Source: Bemisia tabaci (Eukaryota; Arthropoda; Insecta; Hemiptera; Aleyrodidae). From it: a stretch of DNA of 64,000 nucleotides. The stretch is taken from assembly GCF_918797505.1 (NCBI RefSeq), contig NC_092795.1, forward strand, positions 620,001-684,000, given 5' to 3'. A program made the position numbers and the translations under genes. The stretch's first letter is position 1; every line of letters starts with the position of its first letter. The notes under the pieces were generated by a model. It saw only the letters and a program-made list of their open reading frames with translations, ran no database searches and had not been told where the DNA came from. Positions 1 through 12,298 of the stretch are shown piece after piece.

Positions 1-2288
1 AAAAGTCTTAAAAAGTCAACATTAAGTTTGATCTTTTACAAAATACACTTCGAGATAAAATTGGTAATATGAAGGGAGGGTTTGGCAACACTGCTTGCCG
101 AGGCAGTTGCAACATTTTGGCAACATATTATGTGTGAGAAAATAATTGCAACCGAGTCGGCTGGTCTGTCACGTGGTTAATTTTGCTCATCTTTTTCCCA
201 ATGTTGAGTGCAAACAAAACGTTGAGATTACATATAAATAACAACATTACGTCATCTACTATTGTTTTCAGGGTGGATTGTTGTTAAATGATATGTATAA
301 AAAATGAAAGAAGTGTACAAGGACGATTGTTTAGACAGAAGCAGTATTTTTCGCTGGCTTGTTCTTTTCTTCTCCAAAAGTATCCCTAAAATCCTGGAGG
401 CGGTCTCTCAATATGCTGCGGAAGAAACGTCATACCTTGGTCAATTTTTAAACCAAAAGAGCTCAACAAGGTCTCTATTTATTTTTTTGTGCTCCATCAA
501 CAAGAATATGTACACGGATTTTTTTTAGCTTTTTCCGTTCACTCTAAAAGTTGATCATTGCATTACTCTTTGGACAGCCTATGTACTTCTTGTGTCTAAA
601 AATGAATAAAAAAGTGTCAATAAATGCCCAGAGTTTCTTAGTTTTGAATTTTGTGATTTTTATGGGAGTCAAGGCTAACAATGAAAAACTTTAATTTAAG
701 AAAATATTGATGATTTGTTGAGAAAAAAACTTACGTTACTTGCTGCTTTGTTTTACAATCAACTACAGAAAGACGCTCTTGCTGTATGGAAGCAAGAAAC
801 TGATTATTTTTGGTGCCTCCGACATGTATACTTTTAGTTGAAAAGTTTGTTCTGAAACAAAATAAGAATGATTTTTTTAAATTAGAGTCTTACCTAGAAT
901 ACACTGAGCCAACATATAAAAATTGGTATACTTTTAAGTTTTCAAAGGGGGTACCAAACCCCTGCACTGCTTCTGCCACTATGTTTCTTCACCCTTTCAT
1001 TAAATATCTGTTGTGAGGCATGCACACATTGCCCACACAGAATCCAGCTTGGTAATGGAAAGGGTAAGTACCATGAAAGGACAACCTTGCTTTCGAAGAG
1101 TAACTCATTCCAGTAAACAACACAGCTCAGTGTTACTGAGTATTTTTCCACTAAAGATCCTTCCGCCATGTTGACCGTGATGTATGATGTCTGATTTTTG
1201 AGCACACAAATACCCCATTTGGCTACCTTAACTTTTTGCTTTTCCAACAGTAGCTCCTAGTTGCCATAATAGAGTAAGAAATAATACTTGATCATTTGGC
1301 TGCGCTTTTATCAGACAGTGTAATTCCATGACTAGACATCAAATGAAGTGGTCACTAAATCAGTCTACGAGAAACCAGATCAGATACTACATACACAAAA
1401 ATAACATGCTTAGAGATCTCACCCTAAATAAGTCGTCCATAAGGCTTGCCCAGACTCTTCGCAAAATTGCGCCACATAAGCTTTTTTCTTCCCTCTGCTG
1501 CAGGGATCAGTAATTGTCAGAAAAATATCTGATCGAGAATAATCAGTGCAGCTTGGAACGATCACAAAATGGACTACAACGTCAGTCTTCTTCTTCAAAA
1601 GTAATTTCTGAAAAAGTATAGTATTAGAAAGTAATGTAACAAATTTATTTCATTAACGAAAATAAACAGCCAAGGCTAGAAAACAAACTAAACAAAATGT
1701 CTGGAGCGTTTTGGGGTAGTTTCAACCCCTTCTTTGACGAAGAAACTAAAATACATTAAAGTTAGTACAAATTTAAAAACCCTCAGACTCCCATTGCTGA
1801 TGGTTATAATGAGAAAGTAATCACTTGATTAAGACTTAGAAAGTAGAAACTGGTTAAAGAGACTTGGAAAAATGGAATTTTTTGGAAAATGTGGCAAGGC
1901 CCGGGCGCGTGATCAAGCATTTGCTGCACCTCTGATGCTAACATAATTGTTTTGAAATAAAGTTTGTGTTAAATTAGATGTTCTTGCTTGAACAATTAAG
2001 AGAAACTTCATGCATGTGTACTAGTTTTTTTGCGAAATCAACTCTAACGCTCAATGAAAAACTTAAAGTTGAGACCATACTGGCACAACTTTTCAAGATT
2101 ATGAGAAAATCTATTGAATTTCAAATTTCTTAATTGTTTACAGAATTTTACCACTTCATTTTGATGTAAACAATGAATAATCTTTCTTCAGAAACTTCAC
2201 CTCAAGATATCTTCCTCAACCTCACCTTTCTCTTACCCTTTTTTTCTGCAACTCAAAAAAAAATAAAATATCAGTTATTTTAACTTAC
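1..2288. other. Left-edge stretch; no supported exon apart from mariner debris
   Basis: Besides the mariner remnant near 300-583 I see no convincing exon. The minus-strand gene starting at 2630 must continue through or past this stretch, so most of it is probably intron. A 101-codon minus-strand frame at 942-1247 has no recognisable similarity and lacks good splice sites, so it was not called. Confidence 0.4.
300..583 (+). pseudogene. Degraded mariner transposase remnant with right terminal repeat
   Basis: The reading frame from 304 starts with a stretch reading KEVYKDDCLDRSSIFRW, which resembles the second helix-turn-helix of mariner-family transposases (normally followed by a phenylalanine/glycine linker and the GRPS motif). 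The similarity stops after about 20 residues and the catalytic core is absent. At 567-583 the plus strand reads TCTTTGGACAGCCTATG followed by TA. This matches the terminal repeat of the large hairpin at 27262-28256, so the fragment appears to keep the right end and TA target site of that family. No left end is visible. I infer an internally deleted, dead copy; nothing here could make a functional transposase. Confidence 0.5.
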
Positions 2289-2630
2289 CGTGTATCGACT
2301 TGATTGATGTGAACTCAAATTCCAAACAATCAATTCACCTTTCTCAGATACAGAAACTAACTCATCTTTCGACCCTGGATAGAGCGAAAGTCCAATTATT
2401 TTGTCCGGAATGATCGGGACTATGTCAGTTAGTTGAAATTCTCTCACCAAATCACCAGTTTCAGCATTATATTCTCTGACAGTTGATCCCCATCCATAAT
2501 ATAAACATCTGCAAAAGACAGCAAACAAATGTAACTTACAAAAACTAAGTAGGTATAGATTTAATTATTTAGATACTTACGTTTCATTAAAAATTTTACA
2601 TTTTTTAAGAACTACATATCCAGCTACCAT
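2289..2630 (-). CDS. WD-repeat protein, WDR75/Nan1-like, first two coding exons (partial)
   Basis: WDR75 is a nucleolar WD40 protein of the U3 small-subunit processome needed for pre-rRNA transcription and 18S maturation. Two exons on the minus strand join cleanly: exon 1 is 2630-2581 (start codon at 2630-2628, donor gtaagta) and exon 2 is 2508-2289 (acceptor ttttgcag, donor gtaagtta). The intron between them is only 72 bp. The 90-residue product begins MVAGYVVLKKCKIFNETCLY and continues YGWGSTVREYNAETGDLVRE, then a second blade ending GELIVWNL. The order (short lead-in, first blade with VREYNAETG, then KIIGL..YPGSKDELVSVSEKG) parallels the N-terminus of WDR75. Exon 2 ends in phase 0. Later exons are not identified and probably lie beyond position 1. 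A different WD40 protein remains possible. Confidence 0.6.
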
Positions 2631-2825
2631 GAGCCAAGGGCTAGTGTGGTGGCTGTCTAGTTGCTATTTATGGCCATTAAGCAAGATAGATGGGTAGATA
2701 CAAATAGTTTCACAGATGAAAAAGAAAGAGAAAATACATAAATTTAACAATCACAAAAAATTGTTGAGGGTATAACAGTTTTACAACTAGAACTAGTTGC
2801 TGTTTTTTTTATTTCTTATTTTAAT

Positions 2826-2844
2826 ATCATCATCATCATCATTA
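2826..2844. repeat. Short CAT trinucleotide microsatellite
   Basis: About six CAT units in tandem, with no associated gene feature. Confidence 0.8.
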
Positions 2845-3329
2845 TTAAATAAAGGCGGGGTATAGATAAAAGCTCCCCCCCTCCCCAGGATCTGGAAATT
2901 TACGCGGGGTTTTCGAGTTGACTCAATCTAGTTTACGGAGATAATCATGATTTGGTCCATAGGCCACTGGATACGTGTTAGACAGTTGCCTGAACAAAGG
3001 TCTGTAGGCACATTTTAGCAAAAGATGCATGTTTTTCTATCACTTCAAGGCATTTGTGACACCAAGCACATCGTCTTGTCTAAAACAAGCTTTTGATATA
3101 TTATCAAAGAGGCTTTAGGACACATGTTAACCCTGGTTTGGTTTTAGTTAGATGATGTGCTCTAGGGACAAAAATGGCCCTTACCGATACCGATACCGGC
3201 CGATACTGGCTGGTGATCCATTCAGAGTACGCTGTTTTGACTGGCCTTGATAGTCATCCAAAAGGGTTTTCAAGTAGTAGTAAGTAGTAGTTAAAATACG
3301 AAGTATGCTTCTACCCTACTTTTAGAGGT

Positions 3330-3720
3330 GCCATCAGCCATAGAATAAATAGACTATATCAACAGAAGGGAAAGCTCCAAACGAACCAATGTTAACATTT
3401 TTCTTCCCAGGGTGGGTCAATCATCGTACTTATTGAAACCTTATTTGATGCTAACCTACGATTATAAAATTGGGACGAAATGTAAAGTTTCAGTAAACTA
3501 TACAGTACTCTTCCGCATTAATGGTAAATAAGTGTAAGAAATCCTTTTTCATGCCTAAAAACCTCTGTATCCATTATTATTCAGCCTCTCCGTGACGTTG
3601 ACATACTGCAGAAGCAAACAGTACTGATTGGCTCAGTTTTGATTTGATGACGTAAAAATGGCGGTGGCTTTCGCTTCTGTTGACATAGGCTATTTCTTCC
3701 ATGCATCAGCTAAGTTGGCA
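3330..3720. repeat. Imperfect inverted-repeat element
   Basis: Sequence around 3345-3390 (ATAGACTATATCAACAGAAG) is the approximate reverse complement of 3666-3712 (CTTCTGTTGACATAGGCTAT), each arm about 50 bp. The interior pairs poorly. It is consistent with an old foldback element, but the boundaries are uncertain. Confidence 0.4.
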
Positions 3721-4972
3721 CTTGTTTACTCTCCGTTTGCAACCGACCAATAGTGACAGAGGATTATCTGCAGCAACATTGTGAGCAACGCCGTTGCCGT
3801 AAGCAGAGACATGAATTAGTCAACTGACACTAACAGATGAAAGTAAACAAATGCCTTCACCTGGATTCATTTCCTGATTTCTAGCTAATTCAGAGGTTAA
3901 TTACTTGCTATCGCAGACATACTTACAAAATACTAAAACATGATGCTGACATCAACTGACAAGCAGCATCACTAAATGCCCTCAACTATGAATAATGATA
4001 TTGATTGAATTTTGCTATCAGTGAACACAGCATATTTTTCCCTCATCGTCTAAGTAGAGTTTTGCGGAAGGGAATTGCGTTCCCTCTCGGCAGAGAGATT
4101 TCCTTGTTGGAAATAATTACAGGGTAATTCTACAAATGAATGCATTGATAGCTATAAGCCATTGTTCATTCTTTGCAGTCACTAAAACATGAGCGCTCAG
4201 GGCCGCTCTTGATAATACATGTTCTTCCCTTTGAAACAAGCTATGATCGGAGATGAATTCATCCAAAAAAAAAAAACTTACTTTGCGTTTGAAGAAAAAC
4301 AAGGTTTGTGAGAGATCAGACTACCACCGCCTTTCTGAGATAGATAGCAAACCATGATCGATTGTGATCGCTTGCTCCTGTGTTGAAGAACCTGAGGATG
4401 AACATCCGAAAGGCGGATCACCAGTTTCTTGAAGTGGCTTTCTGCATTATAACACTACAACCAGTGATTTGACATTCCAAGTGAAGACAGTGATATTTTT
4501 TCGCAGCACGGCAAAGAATAAAAATAAGTAAATGTTTTGGTAAAATAAAATCAATCAAATTCAAAATTTCATCAAGACTCACTAATTGTAACCTAACCTT
4601 CCGAACACAAACCATGTGCGTCGTGCGAGTGCGAATACCGTGCGTGATGACCGTGATGACACATGACACCCAACGCTTAGACCGGTAGGGCGGGAAATTC
4701 AAACTCAAAATTTTTCTTTCAGCAGCAATCATTCTTCAACAGAAAAAAAACTACTCGTTAAGCTAGGCATTTTTTTTGGATGAAGATGCGCAATTTTCGA
4801 AATTGAAGTCAACTTGGTTCCCTTCTGTTAAATTCTATGCAATTTTAAAGCTCTTCACATGTTTCATTGGTTGATGAACTGATACTTAGTGATAGTACCT
4901 ACTTCCTGTGATTCAATTTTAGTCAGTAAAATCAGAACAGTTGGGCGCTGTTAAAAGAAGAATGGATACTAA

Positions 4973-5005
4973 CTTGGTGGTATTAACAGTGTTAATACCA
5001 CCAAG
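4973..5005. repeat. Perfect 15-bp hairpin with 3-nt loop
   Basis: CTTGGTGGTATTAAC is followed by AGT and then its exact reverse complement. The flanking DNA also carries a short direct repeat (GCTTAGTGC). No gene is nearby, so it is not interpreted as a terminator. Confidence 0.8.
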
Positions 5006-5154
5006 CTTAGTGCTTAGTGCACCAGCTTAGTGCAGATTCTTTTTACTATGTCTTCAATGCCTTAGCCGAGGCTTTAAGAAAATTGCGATTGCTGCCTAGA
5101 TTATCAGTAGAGCGCTTATAAAAAGGGTCAAAGAGGAAAGTGAGAAAGGCCAAT

Positions 5155-5295
5155 CTGACTACTTTTTGCAACTAGGATCTGCAATTTCTGGCTCATCCGT
5201 AAAAGTACCTACATCATATGTGCATAGGGTAACTAATGGTATAAACGTTGTTGTTAAATTGAGCCAGAAATTTTAGTTCCTAATTGCAAAATGAT
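5155..5295. repeat. Short foldback repeat (MITE-like)
   Basis: The left arm containing TTTTTGCAACTAGGATC and the right arm, whose reverse complement contains TTTTGCAATTAGGAACT, pair over about 40 bp including the shared AATTTCTGGCTCA. The unpaired centre is about 60 bp. Confidence 0.55.
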
Positions 5296-7920
5296 GTCCT
5301 ATTAGGAGTACCTAAGTATCGGGGCAAGGGCAAATGCACTAATGAGATGTGCCTGGAATCAACCTGGGGATACAGGGCATTGGGACATTTTCTATCCACA
5401 GGAATCTAAGTCTAGAGGTAGGTAATGAGAAACTGAATAAGCTTAAAATTTATTTTTTTAAGAGGGGGGGGGGGGGGGTCCCTCATTGTGCAGAGAGGGC
5501 TAGATGAAGATTCTTTTTGGGTATAAGCGAACTGCTCTTTTGCTTTTGCTATATATTTTCATCTTTAAAACCTGTGAACTAAAGTTTACCAAATTAAGAT
5601 TAAACTAAACACCATTTGAATAATAACAGCGAGAGAGATACCTAAGGATGAAATATTTGTCTACTGCTACCACAACTGAAAATTACAAAACCCAAGAGGG
5701 TATTTCTGTGTTGGTGTGTAGGTGTAACTAGGTGCTTAGAATAGCGAATGATGGCAGTTCAAAATTATAAAAATTTTGAGGGGTCAATCTCAAGGATATA
5801 TTGTTTTGACCAATCTTTGAGGGCAAGAATAGCATCTTATTTCTTTCATGAGAGACTATTTTTCCTACACTATTCAGCCTAAAGGAATGGACCACTGCAG
5901 ACAAGGTGCGAATTTAAGCATTACCTACAACAAATGTTTCCTCATCAAAATTTCACATAGAACCAAAGTAACTCCTAATCAATATTTTAACGTTGTTTAA
6001 TGCATTAATTCAAAAACCCGGCTTATATGATCATGATCTATTGAGAGTTATGCCCACACGAAACAGAATCATCTTAGTAGGCCTCACCTCAATCTTGATG
6101 GGGAGTTGCTTTCAAAAATTTCAGTGGTGCAAATCATGTTCTATGCGAAATTTTGAGAAGGAAAGATCTATCGCAATGCTTAAATTCGTTCATTGTCTGG
6201 TGATACATTGAGCAATCTTTATCCCATAGTTTTTTTTTATCAAAACTATCTTTTAGATGGGTCATTACAAAATGAAGTGGTAAAATAAAAAATGCTTTGA
6301 TTGAAATGATAAAAAACGGAAAAAATGCAGTTACAATAAATGAAAGTTGATATATTTAGATACATCAAGGAGGTAAAAATAAGACATTTTATAAACTAAC
6401 AAATTAAGATCAGATTACAAAATGTATTTCAGTTCTTTCAAAACTCATTATTTTATAAATTTAAAGAAAGAAAAAAAAGGAAAAATGGTGATAAGTGTTT
6501 TTTGCTCCTTCAGCTTTGTGAGAAAGAAACATTCCGTATGCTTTAATTCCTCAATAAAACAGTCAACTACAGTCACTGACAGCTATAAGCGTAGCTTCTT
6601 TTTTGAACAGTCACATAACATTGATTTGTATCCTTCAGATCTAGACAGATTATTTGGTTTTTTTTTACCAGAAATACAACTGAGCTACAAGGATAATTTT
6701 TTCCTGAAAGACCAAAAAAAAAAAGGAAATTTAGATTGCTCATGGGGAAGAGATAAAATGAGCTGAGACCTCAATGAAAAGTATCCCTTCAAATGCTCCA
6801 CCAAAAAGAGAGGAGATAAAAAAAGGCAATGCTAACCAGATTGACAAGAGACTACTAGACAAGGTAAGAATTAAAGTATTCAGATATATGTTATCTTCTT
6901 CAAATTGTCACCTAGAGCACTTGCACAACGAAAATTATCTGGGTACAGAAATTAACTCCTAACCATGATATTAAAATATTTATTTAGCATCTGTTACAAA
7001 AAATTTGAATATCCTCCACATATGAAAAACCAGAGTCTACTTGAATCAAACTGCGGACTAAAATAGTTTTGGGAGGCTTTCCAATAAGCACTGTTCTTTG
7101 CCTATCCTGTTTTGTTCAAAGTGTAAACAACGAGCAACAGCTGAGCTGAAGCACTGATATTTAGGTTGTCATATTCTCATGCTGCATAGACTGTCGCAAT
7201 AACATTTAATGTGCGATTTAACTAAACTAGATTATGGTTTTTTCATGAACAGGAAGTTTCAATCCATGCATCGAAAAAGTTAATTTCTTCATTAAAAATT
7301 ACTTTCAGTAATTTGCCCAGTATAAACCATATTCTACGAAAAATTTGATGTGAAAACATATATTATGATGCTTAAATTCGCACCTCATCTAGTAGTCCTT
7401 TGGGTTTGCTGTTTCTCGGCAACAATATTTCCCACTAGAAAAAAATTGCCCTCCTGGAACCAGGGAAAGAAAAAGGGACTGATCTGTCTGTGAAGAAAAT
7501 GTGTACTATTTGAACATTCTATACTCACTTTAGAGTAAGGTATAAGTAGCAATGACTGATACAAGATGATTAGGATATGTATGAATTTGCTTTTACTTCA
7601 ATGACTCATGACTCAGAGGCCCACCTTGATAATATTTTCACATCGATTTATTGCTTCTCCACAATGCAAATAAAAACAAAAGGAGATTTTACTTATACGA
7701 AAAAAAAAGAAGAAAAAAATGCACTTAGTAGAGCCTTCAAGGTGTTGGCAGGCTTTGGAAAAATGATTCTTAAATATCTATCTACAGATTTATCCAACCC
7801 CAGAATCACCAAGTTTACTGCCGCTTTCGATAAGGAATCAACTGCATCAAGAAAGGGTCAATGTTTATCAATAATCATTAAACTGATCTTGGAGTTTTCA
7901 GTTTTTCTTTTGCAAATGGG

Positions 7921-8347
7921 TCAGTTGCGCTGGTTACAGGATTGTGTTTTGATGCTTGATTCTTGAAGATTAGCTAAAAATAATGAGATCTGCCCAAACA
8001 GCAACTTTCTACGTTGAATATTAACAGAGGCATCCCGCTATAAAAAATTCGGTTCAAGGTGTCATCCACCGCAGTAGTGACACCCTTAGTTTCTTCCACC
8101 TTGCGCTCATCTGAGTTACTTGTTGAGTAACTTGAGCAATGTGTGTTTCCCTGACTGATGATAGCAGAGTGGAAGAAACCGAGGGTGTTACTACCGCAGT
8201 GGATGACGTCATAAACCGATTTTTTTAAAGCAGGATATCTCAGTTAATATCGAACGTAGAAAGTTGCTGTTTGGACGGATCTCATTATTTTCAGCTGATT
8301 GACAAGAATCAAGCATTATAAAACGATTCTGAGACCAGTGCAACTGA
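7921..8347. mobile_element. Foldback element, about 210-bp arms
   Basis: The two halves are mutually reverse-complementary almost to the centre near 8134. Left motifs such as ATAATGAGATCTGCCCAAAC and TGACACCCTTAGTTTCTTCC recur on the other strand of the right half with scattered mismatches, and the outer ends share TCAGTTGC. There is no coding capacity. It is probably a non-autonomous DNA transposon of the foldback or MITE type; no clean target-site duplication was found. Confidence 0.7.
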
Positions 8348-8849
8348 CTCATTCCACGTTTTTGAAATTTTTATTCCATCGGTTTCAGAAACTCATTGAA
8401 TAGAGAAAAATCAAGTGAGGGGAAAAGTCTCACCGTATTTTGGAATAAACTCGGTTTTCCAACGCTGTGAACACCCTGGGCTCTCACGAACATTATGAAC
8501 AAGTTAATATGCAATCGGAATTGCTTTCAGTCAAGTTGCAGTACAAATCAGACACTTTAAGTTAACTCAAGATCAAATAAACAGAATACTTTCATGTGCT
8601 AATTAATACTAAGACAGAAGAGCAGGGTTGCTTAAGCCAAAAAAAAAAAAGAATTTTTTCCAAAGCTAAGGAACCCTGCTTAAACAAAATGGCAAGAATA
8701 AGCAAAATATTTCACAAATTACTTGTGTTTTACAAAATGCAGTAGGAGAACAAAATCTATGAGAAGTGTTTGAAAAAGGCAACATTTAGAGCGGTTTCAT
8801 AATCCTTACTTAGGACTTACAGACCTGCAAGTTAATCTGGTCCCAATGG

Positions 8850-9385
8850 ACCTCTACAATGCTTCAGGGACTTGCGCTTTAAGTACTTTTTTTCACAAAA
8901 AATTTCCCGAGAAACACCATGGTTCCACTGGTTTTCTCTGAAACGAACCCCCATGCTCAAAAAGCTCTCAAATGGAGAGAGATCTGTAAGACTGTAATGG
9001 AGGGGATCTCTGATGCTATGCTAAGAGTCCACCTCTATATCTAGTCAAACTCCCCATGCACTGATAAAAAGCAAATACATTGGCAGGGTTCTCATGGTTC
9101 CAACCTTTGAGTCCCAAAACAAAGTGGGAACCCTACCAATGTATTTGCTCCCTACCTGTGCATGGAGAGTTTAGCTGGATATAGAGGTGAACTCTCAACG
9201 TAGCAGGGGGATCCACTCCCTTACCATCTCAACTTCAAGAGATTTTTCCGAGCTTGGGAGTTCTATTCAGAGAAAACCATTGTGAGAGAGACCACCATGT
9301 GCCTGGCAAAATTTTCCATGAGAAAAAGTACCTACTTGAAATGCAAATCCTGGACGCAAACAAGAGCTCCATAGCAATCTAATTT
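8850..9385. mobile_element. Foldback element, family A copy 1
   Basis: Imperfect inverted-repeat arms of about 260 bp centre near 9116. The inner arm AGAGTCCACCTCTATATC pairs with GATATAGAGGTGAACTCT, and the outer arms share a tract around GGTTTTCTCTGA. A related, larger copy lies at about 57860-58900 with the same arm motifs (GAGTCCACCTC, TCCATGCAC, AACAAGAGCTCCAT). No ORF is present. Confidence 0.65.
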
Positions 9386-12110
9386 AAGAGGGATAGATTT
9401 AGTTACCCAAGGCGAAACCAACTCAAAACTAGATTAAAATTTCCACCCTTTACAAGTTCTAGGGCAGCTCCAATGTTTAACTATACTTTACAGGGTTTAA
9501 TGTACAGTTTTTACTCATCACCTGGTGATACGAGCAAATTCTCATGTAGGGCGTTTTGTTTTGGTTAGGTTCTCATCTCAGTTATTTTAAAAAAGTAATT
9601 TGGCTCCTCCCTGCTTAACTTAGTTAAATTTGGTCTGACCATTCTTTCAAAAGCAGAATTTGCCAGAGAATTAATACCAGCATTTTCTTTATTGCATGAA
9701 TAAACAATGAGTCAACAAATATGAATTTCAGTGTTCCATGAAATTGTTCACATTTTAATATGAGCAGAAACCAAAAAACAAAAGATAAATCAATGAATGA
9801 ATGAAGCCTAAGGGCATCAAATGGAATCAAAATAATTTCATTTTGTGAAAATTGAAGTTATTTTCTTCAAACAGAATGCATATTAACAAACTTTTCAGGT
9901 TTACACAAGTTTAGAAATGTTGTGTGAATGTTATCAAATGTAAAGTAATGAAGTGGTTTCCTCAAAACTTATATTCAGTCAGTGAAACAAATCACATTAT
10001 ATCGGTACTGATCATTTATTGTGCCATATTATGAGCCCCTAATAATGAAGTTTACATTAAATCGAAAAAAGTACCATTAACACTTGGGAGATTTTAACAA
10101 GATCTCAAGCATGCCCACCCGCTTCTTTTTGATTACCTGCGATATTTGAAAGACGTCCAATTTTTCCCAAAAATGTTACTAAAACATTGCTGACTTGAGT
10201 GGGCTGAAGGATCACAAGAAGGATGCAATTGATCAGGTATCGGGAGCCTCCTTTTGAGACAACTCCACTATAATTACATTCAAAGGCAAAATTTGGTGCA
10301 TGAGGGGAATAATTGTCTAATTAGACACCAACAATAACCAGCGGTCAGTAAAAAAGCTACACTATCCAACATAATTTTATAAATAAAACAAGGGAACCTA
10401 AGAGGGTACTACGTACCCGCTCTAGAGCACACCCACAGCTCTGAGGCAATTAGACTGGATGGCAAACTGATCACACAAGAAAAATTCAGACAGTTAAAAT
10501 TTGGCTGGTAAATTCCCACTTGGAGAAGCAAAAATTTAAATAAATATAGATACATGTATAAAGTATTTAGTCATCTTCACTTGAAAAGATCGCAGAAAAA
10601 AAAAAAAAAAAAAAACACGACGAGTCGATGACTATCTTAATTATTAAAATATGATACTGAGTAAACTAACCTACAATAATGACTCGGCACAAGTACAATT
10701 GAAACAAAATACAACAAAAACAGTTAGAATCGAATTAGGAAAAAAAGCAGTTATGAAAATTATCTCAGTTGTAAATTCATGATTTCTAAGTTCTTTAAAT
10801 GAAAATGAGGCTACCTCACCCATAGAGTAATGGTTGCAGCAATTCGGACAGAGCTTGCGGCCAAAAAAACAGAAAAATTGCTAAATTTATTCGCTCTATA
10901 TTGGAGTTCTTAAAATGCATTGCAATCTAAAATACAAAAGAGATGTAAAAACCTTGGATAGAAAGGACCTACAAAAAGAATGCACACTAGCCGATTTGTT
11001 TCATTTAATCTTACATATATTACATGTATAGATTTAATATATGATAAATGTTACACAGATTTGATATATTATTATTAGAACAGTTCTATTGGTTTTTCTT
11101 GTAAGTTATCAAAAGGTTCTACTGACCAATAAGAGAACCCTCACCGATAGCGATCAGAGCTTTCAAAAATGAATTGCATACCGCCGTATTATTAACTACA
11201 TGGTAATGCAACAATACAGACAGACAAACAGGGCAATGACGCACTGATTCAGAAACCAATTAGTTACAATAAGGGCAGTTTCTAAACAACGACAGCCTTA
11301 TTGGAGTTTAGTCCTACTTTGAAACGTGTATACCAATAGCTTGCCGACAAAAACCTATGTAAGCACCACCAACCATTTCCTCAGCTGATCTAGGTAATTT
11401 TCATTAATTTTAATTTATTTAATTTTTAACCACTGATATTTTACATCCAAGATTCCAAGGTTAATAGTTCTCTGATAGATTGTCAATTCGGATACATACA
11501 TTGCTTTCCATTTCCAAGGGAATGAGGGCTACTAAAGGCAACATTTTACTCATTTTAAATGCAATGAAAGGAGCATTTGAGTGGCTGACAAATCCTAGAC
11601 CTACTATTAAAATTTTACCTAAATTTAAATAACTGCTAACTTCATGAAAATCAATTTGCAATTTCAAACAATAAATTTCAATGAGAAGAATCACAAAATT
11701 ACTCATTGTTTTCTACATTAAGTGAACAAGAAAAAAATTATTTTTGGTTTTCACCGTCACATCGGAACGTACTGATTGCTCAGGGATTGGAAACATTGAA
11801 TTTGCTAAAAAGCAACCTGAATGCAAAACTCATTCTCAGAAATCAATTTAAGTTTTCAAAATTAAGTCACTTAAAAGCCACTGATTAGAAAAAGCATCAT
11901 TGCTAAATTTGTTTTTGCGGTTAAAATTGGGGTCCTCTGACAAAAGGTTTGAGTGATTTACACTAAACTTTCATTTTTCGAGAACTGATAGAAATGTTTA
12001 GGTGAAGCAATGGAAACTTTTCCAAACTTTCTTAGGAACATTTCCAGCTGCAAGTGAAGAAACTTACATGAGCTGTTTACAGGAAAAAGATAGTATTGCA
12101 TTTCTGCCAC

Positions 12111-12253
12111 GCTAAGGATAAACACCGTATGAACATTCGTATGTTGCCAAATTTCCTCTGATAAAAACTTATTATAGGAGATAGTTATGCATACTTGGTA
12201 ATAAAATTTTCAGATATTTTAGATTTAATTGAGAACAAAATCGTCTAAAAAAA
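12111..12253. repeat. Partial MITE copy, same family as 14718-14963
   Basis: The block from CTAAGGATAAACACC through GTATGTTGCCAAATTTCCTC and on to TTTTCAGATATTTTAGAT matches the reverse complement of the right half of the element at 14718-14963 with moderate divergence. Only one arm is present, directly beside the mariner element at 12299. Confidence 0.5.
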
Positions 12254-12298
12254 TAGGGAGGGAAACATTCACAAATTCTTCAATAAATGTTTATTTTA

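Noticed and set aside
942..1247. Minus-strand 101-codon frame considered as a downstream WDR75-like exon
   Set aside because: No WD-repeat pattern and no suitable acceptor/donor pair around the part that looked most protein-like.
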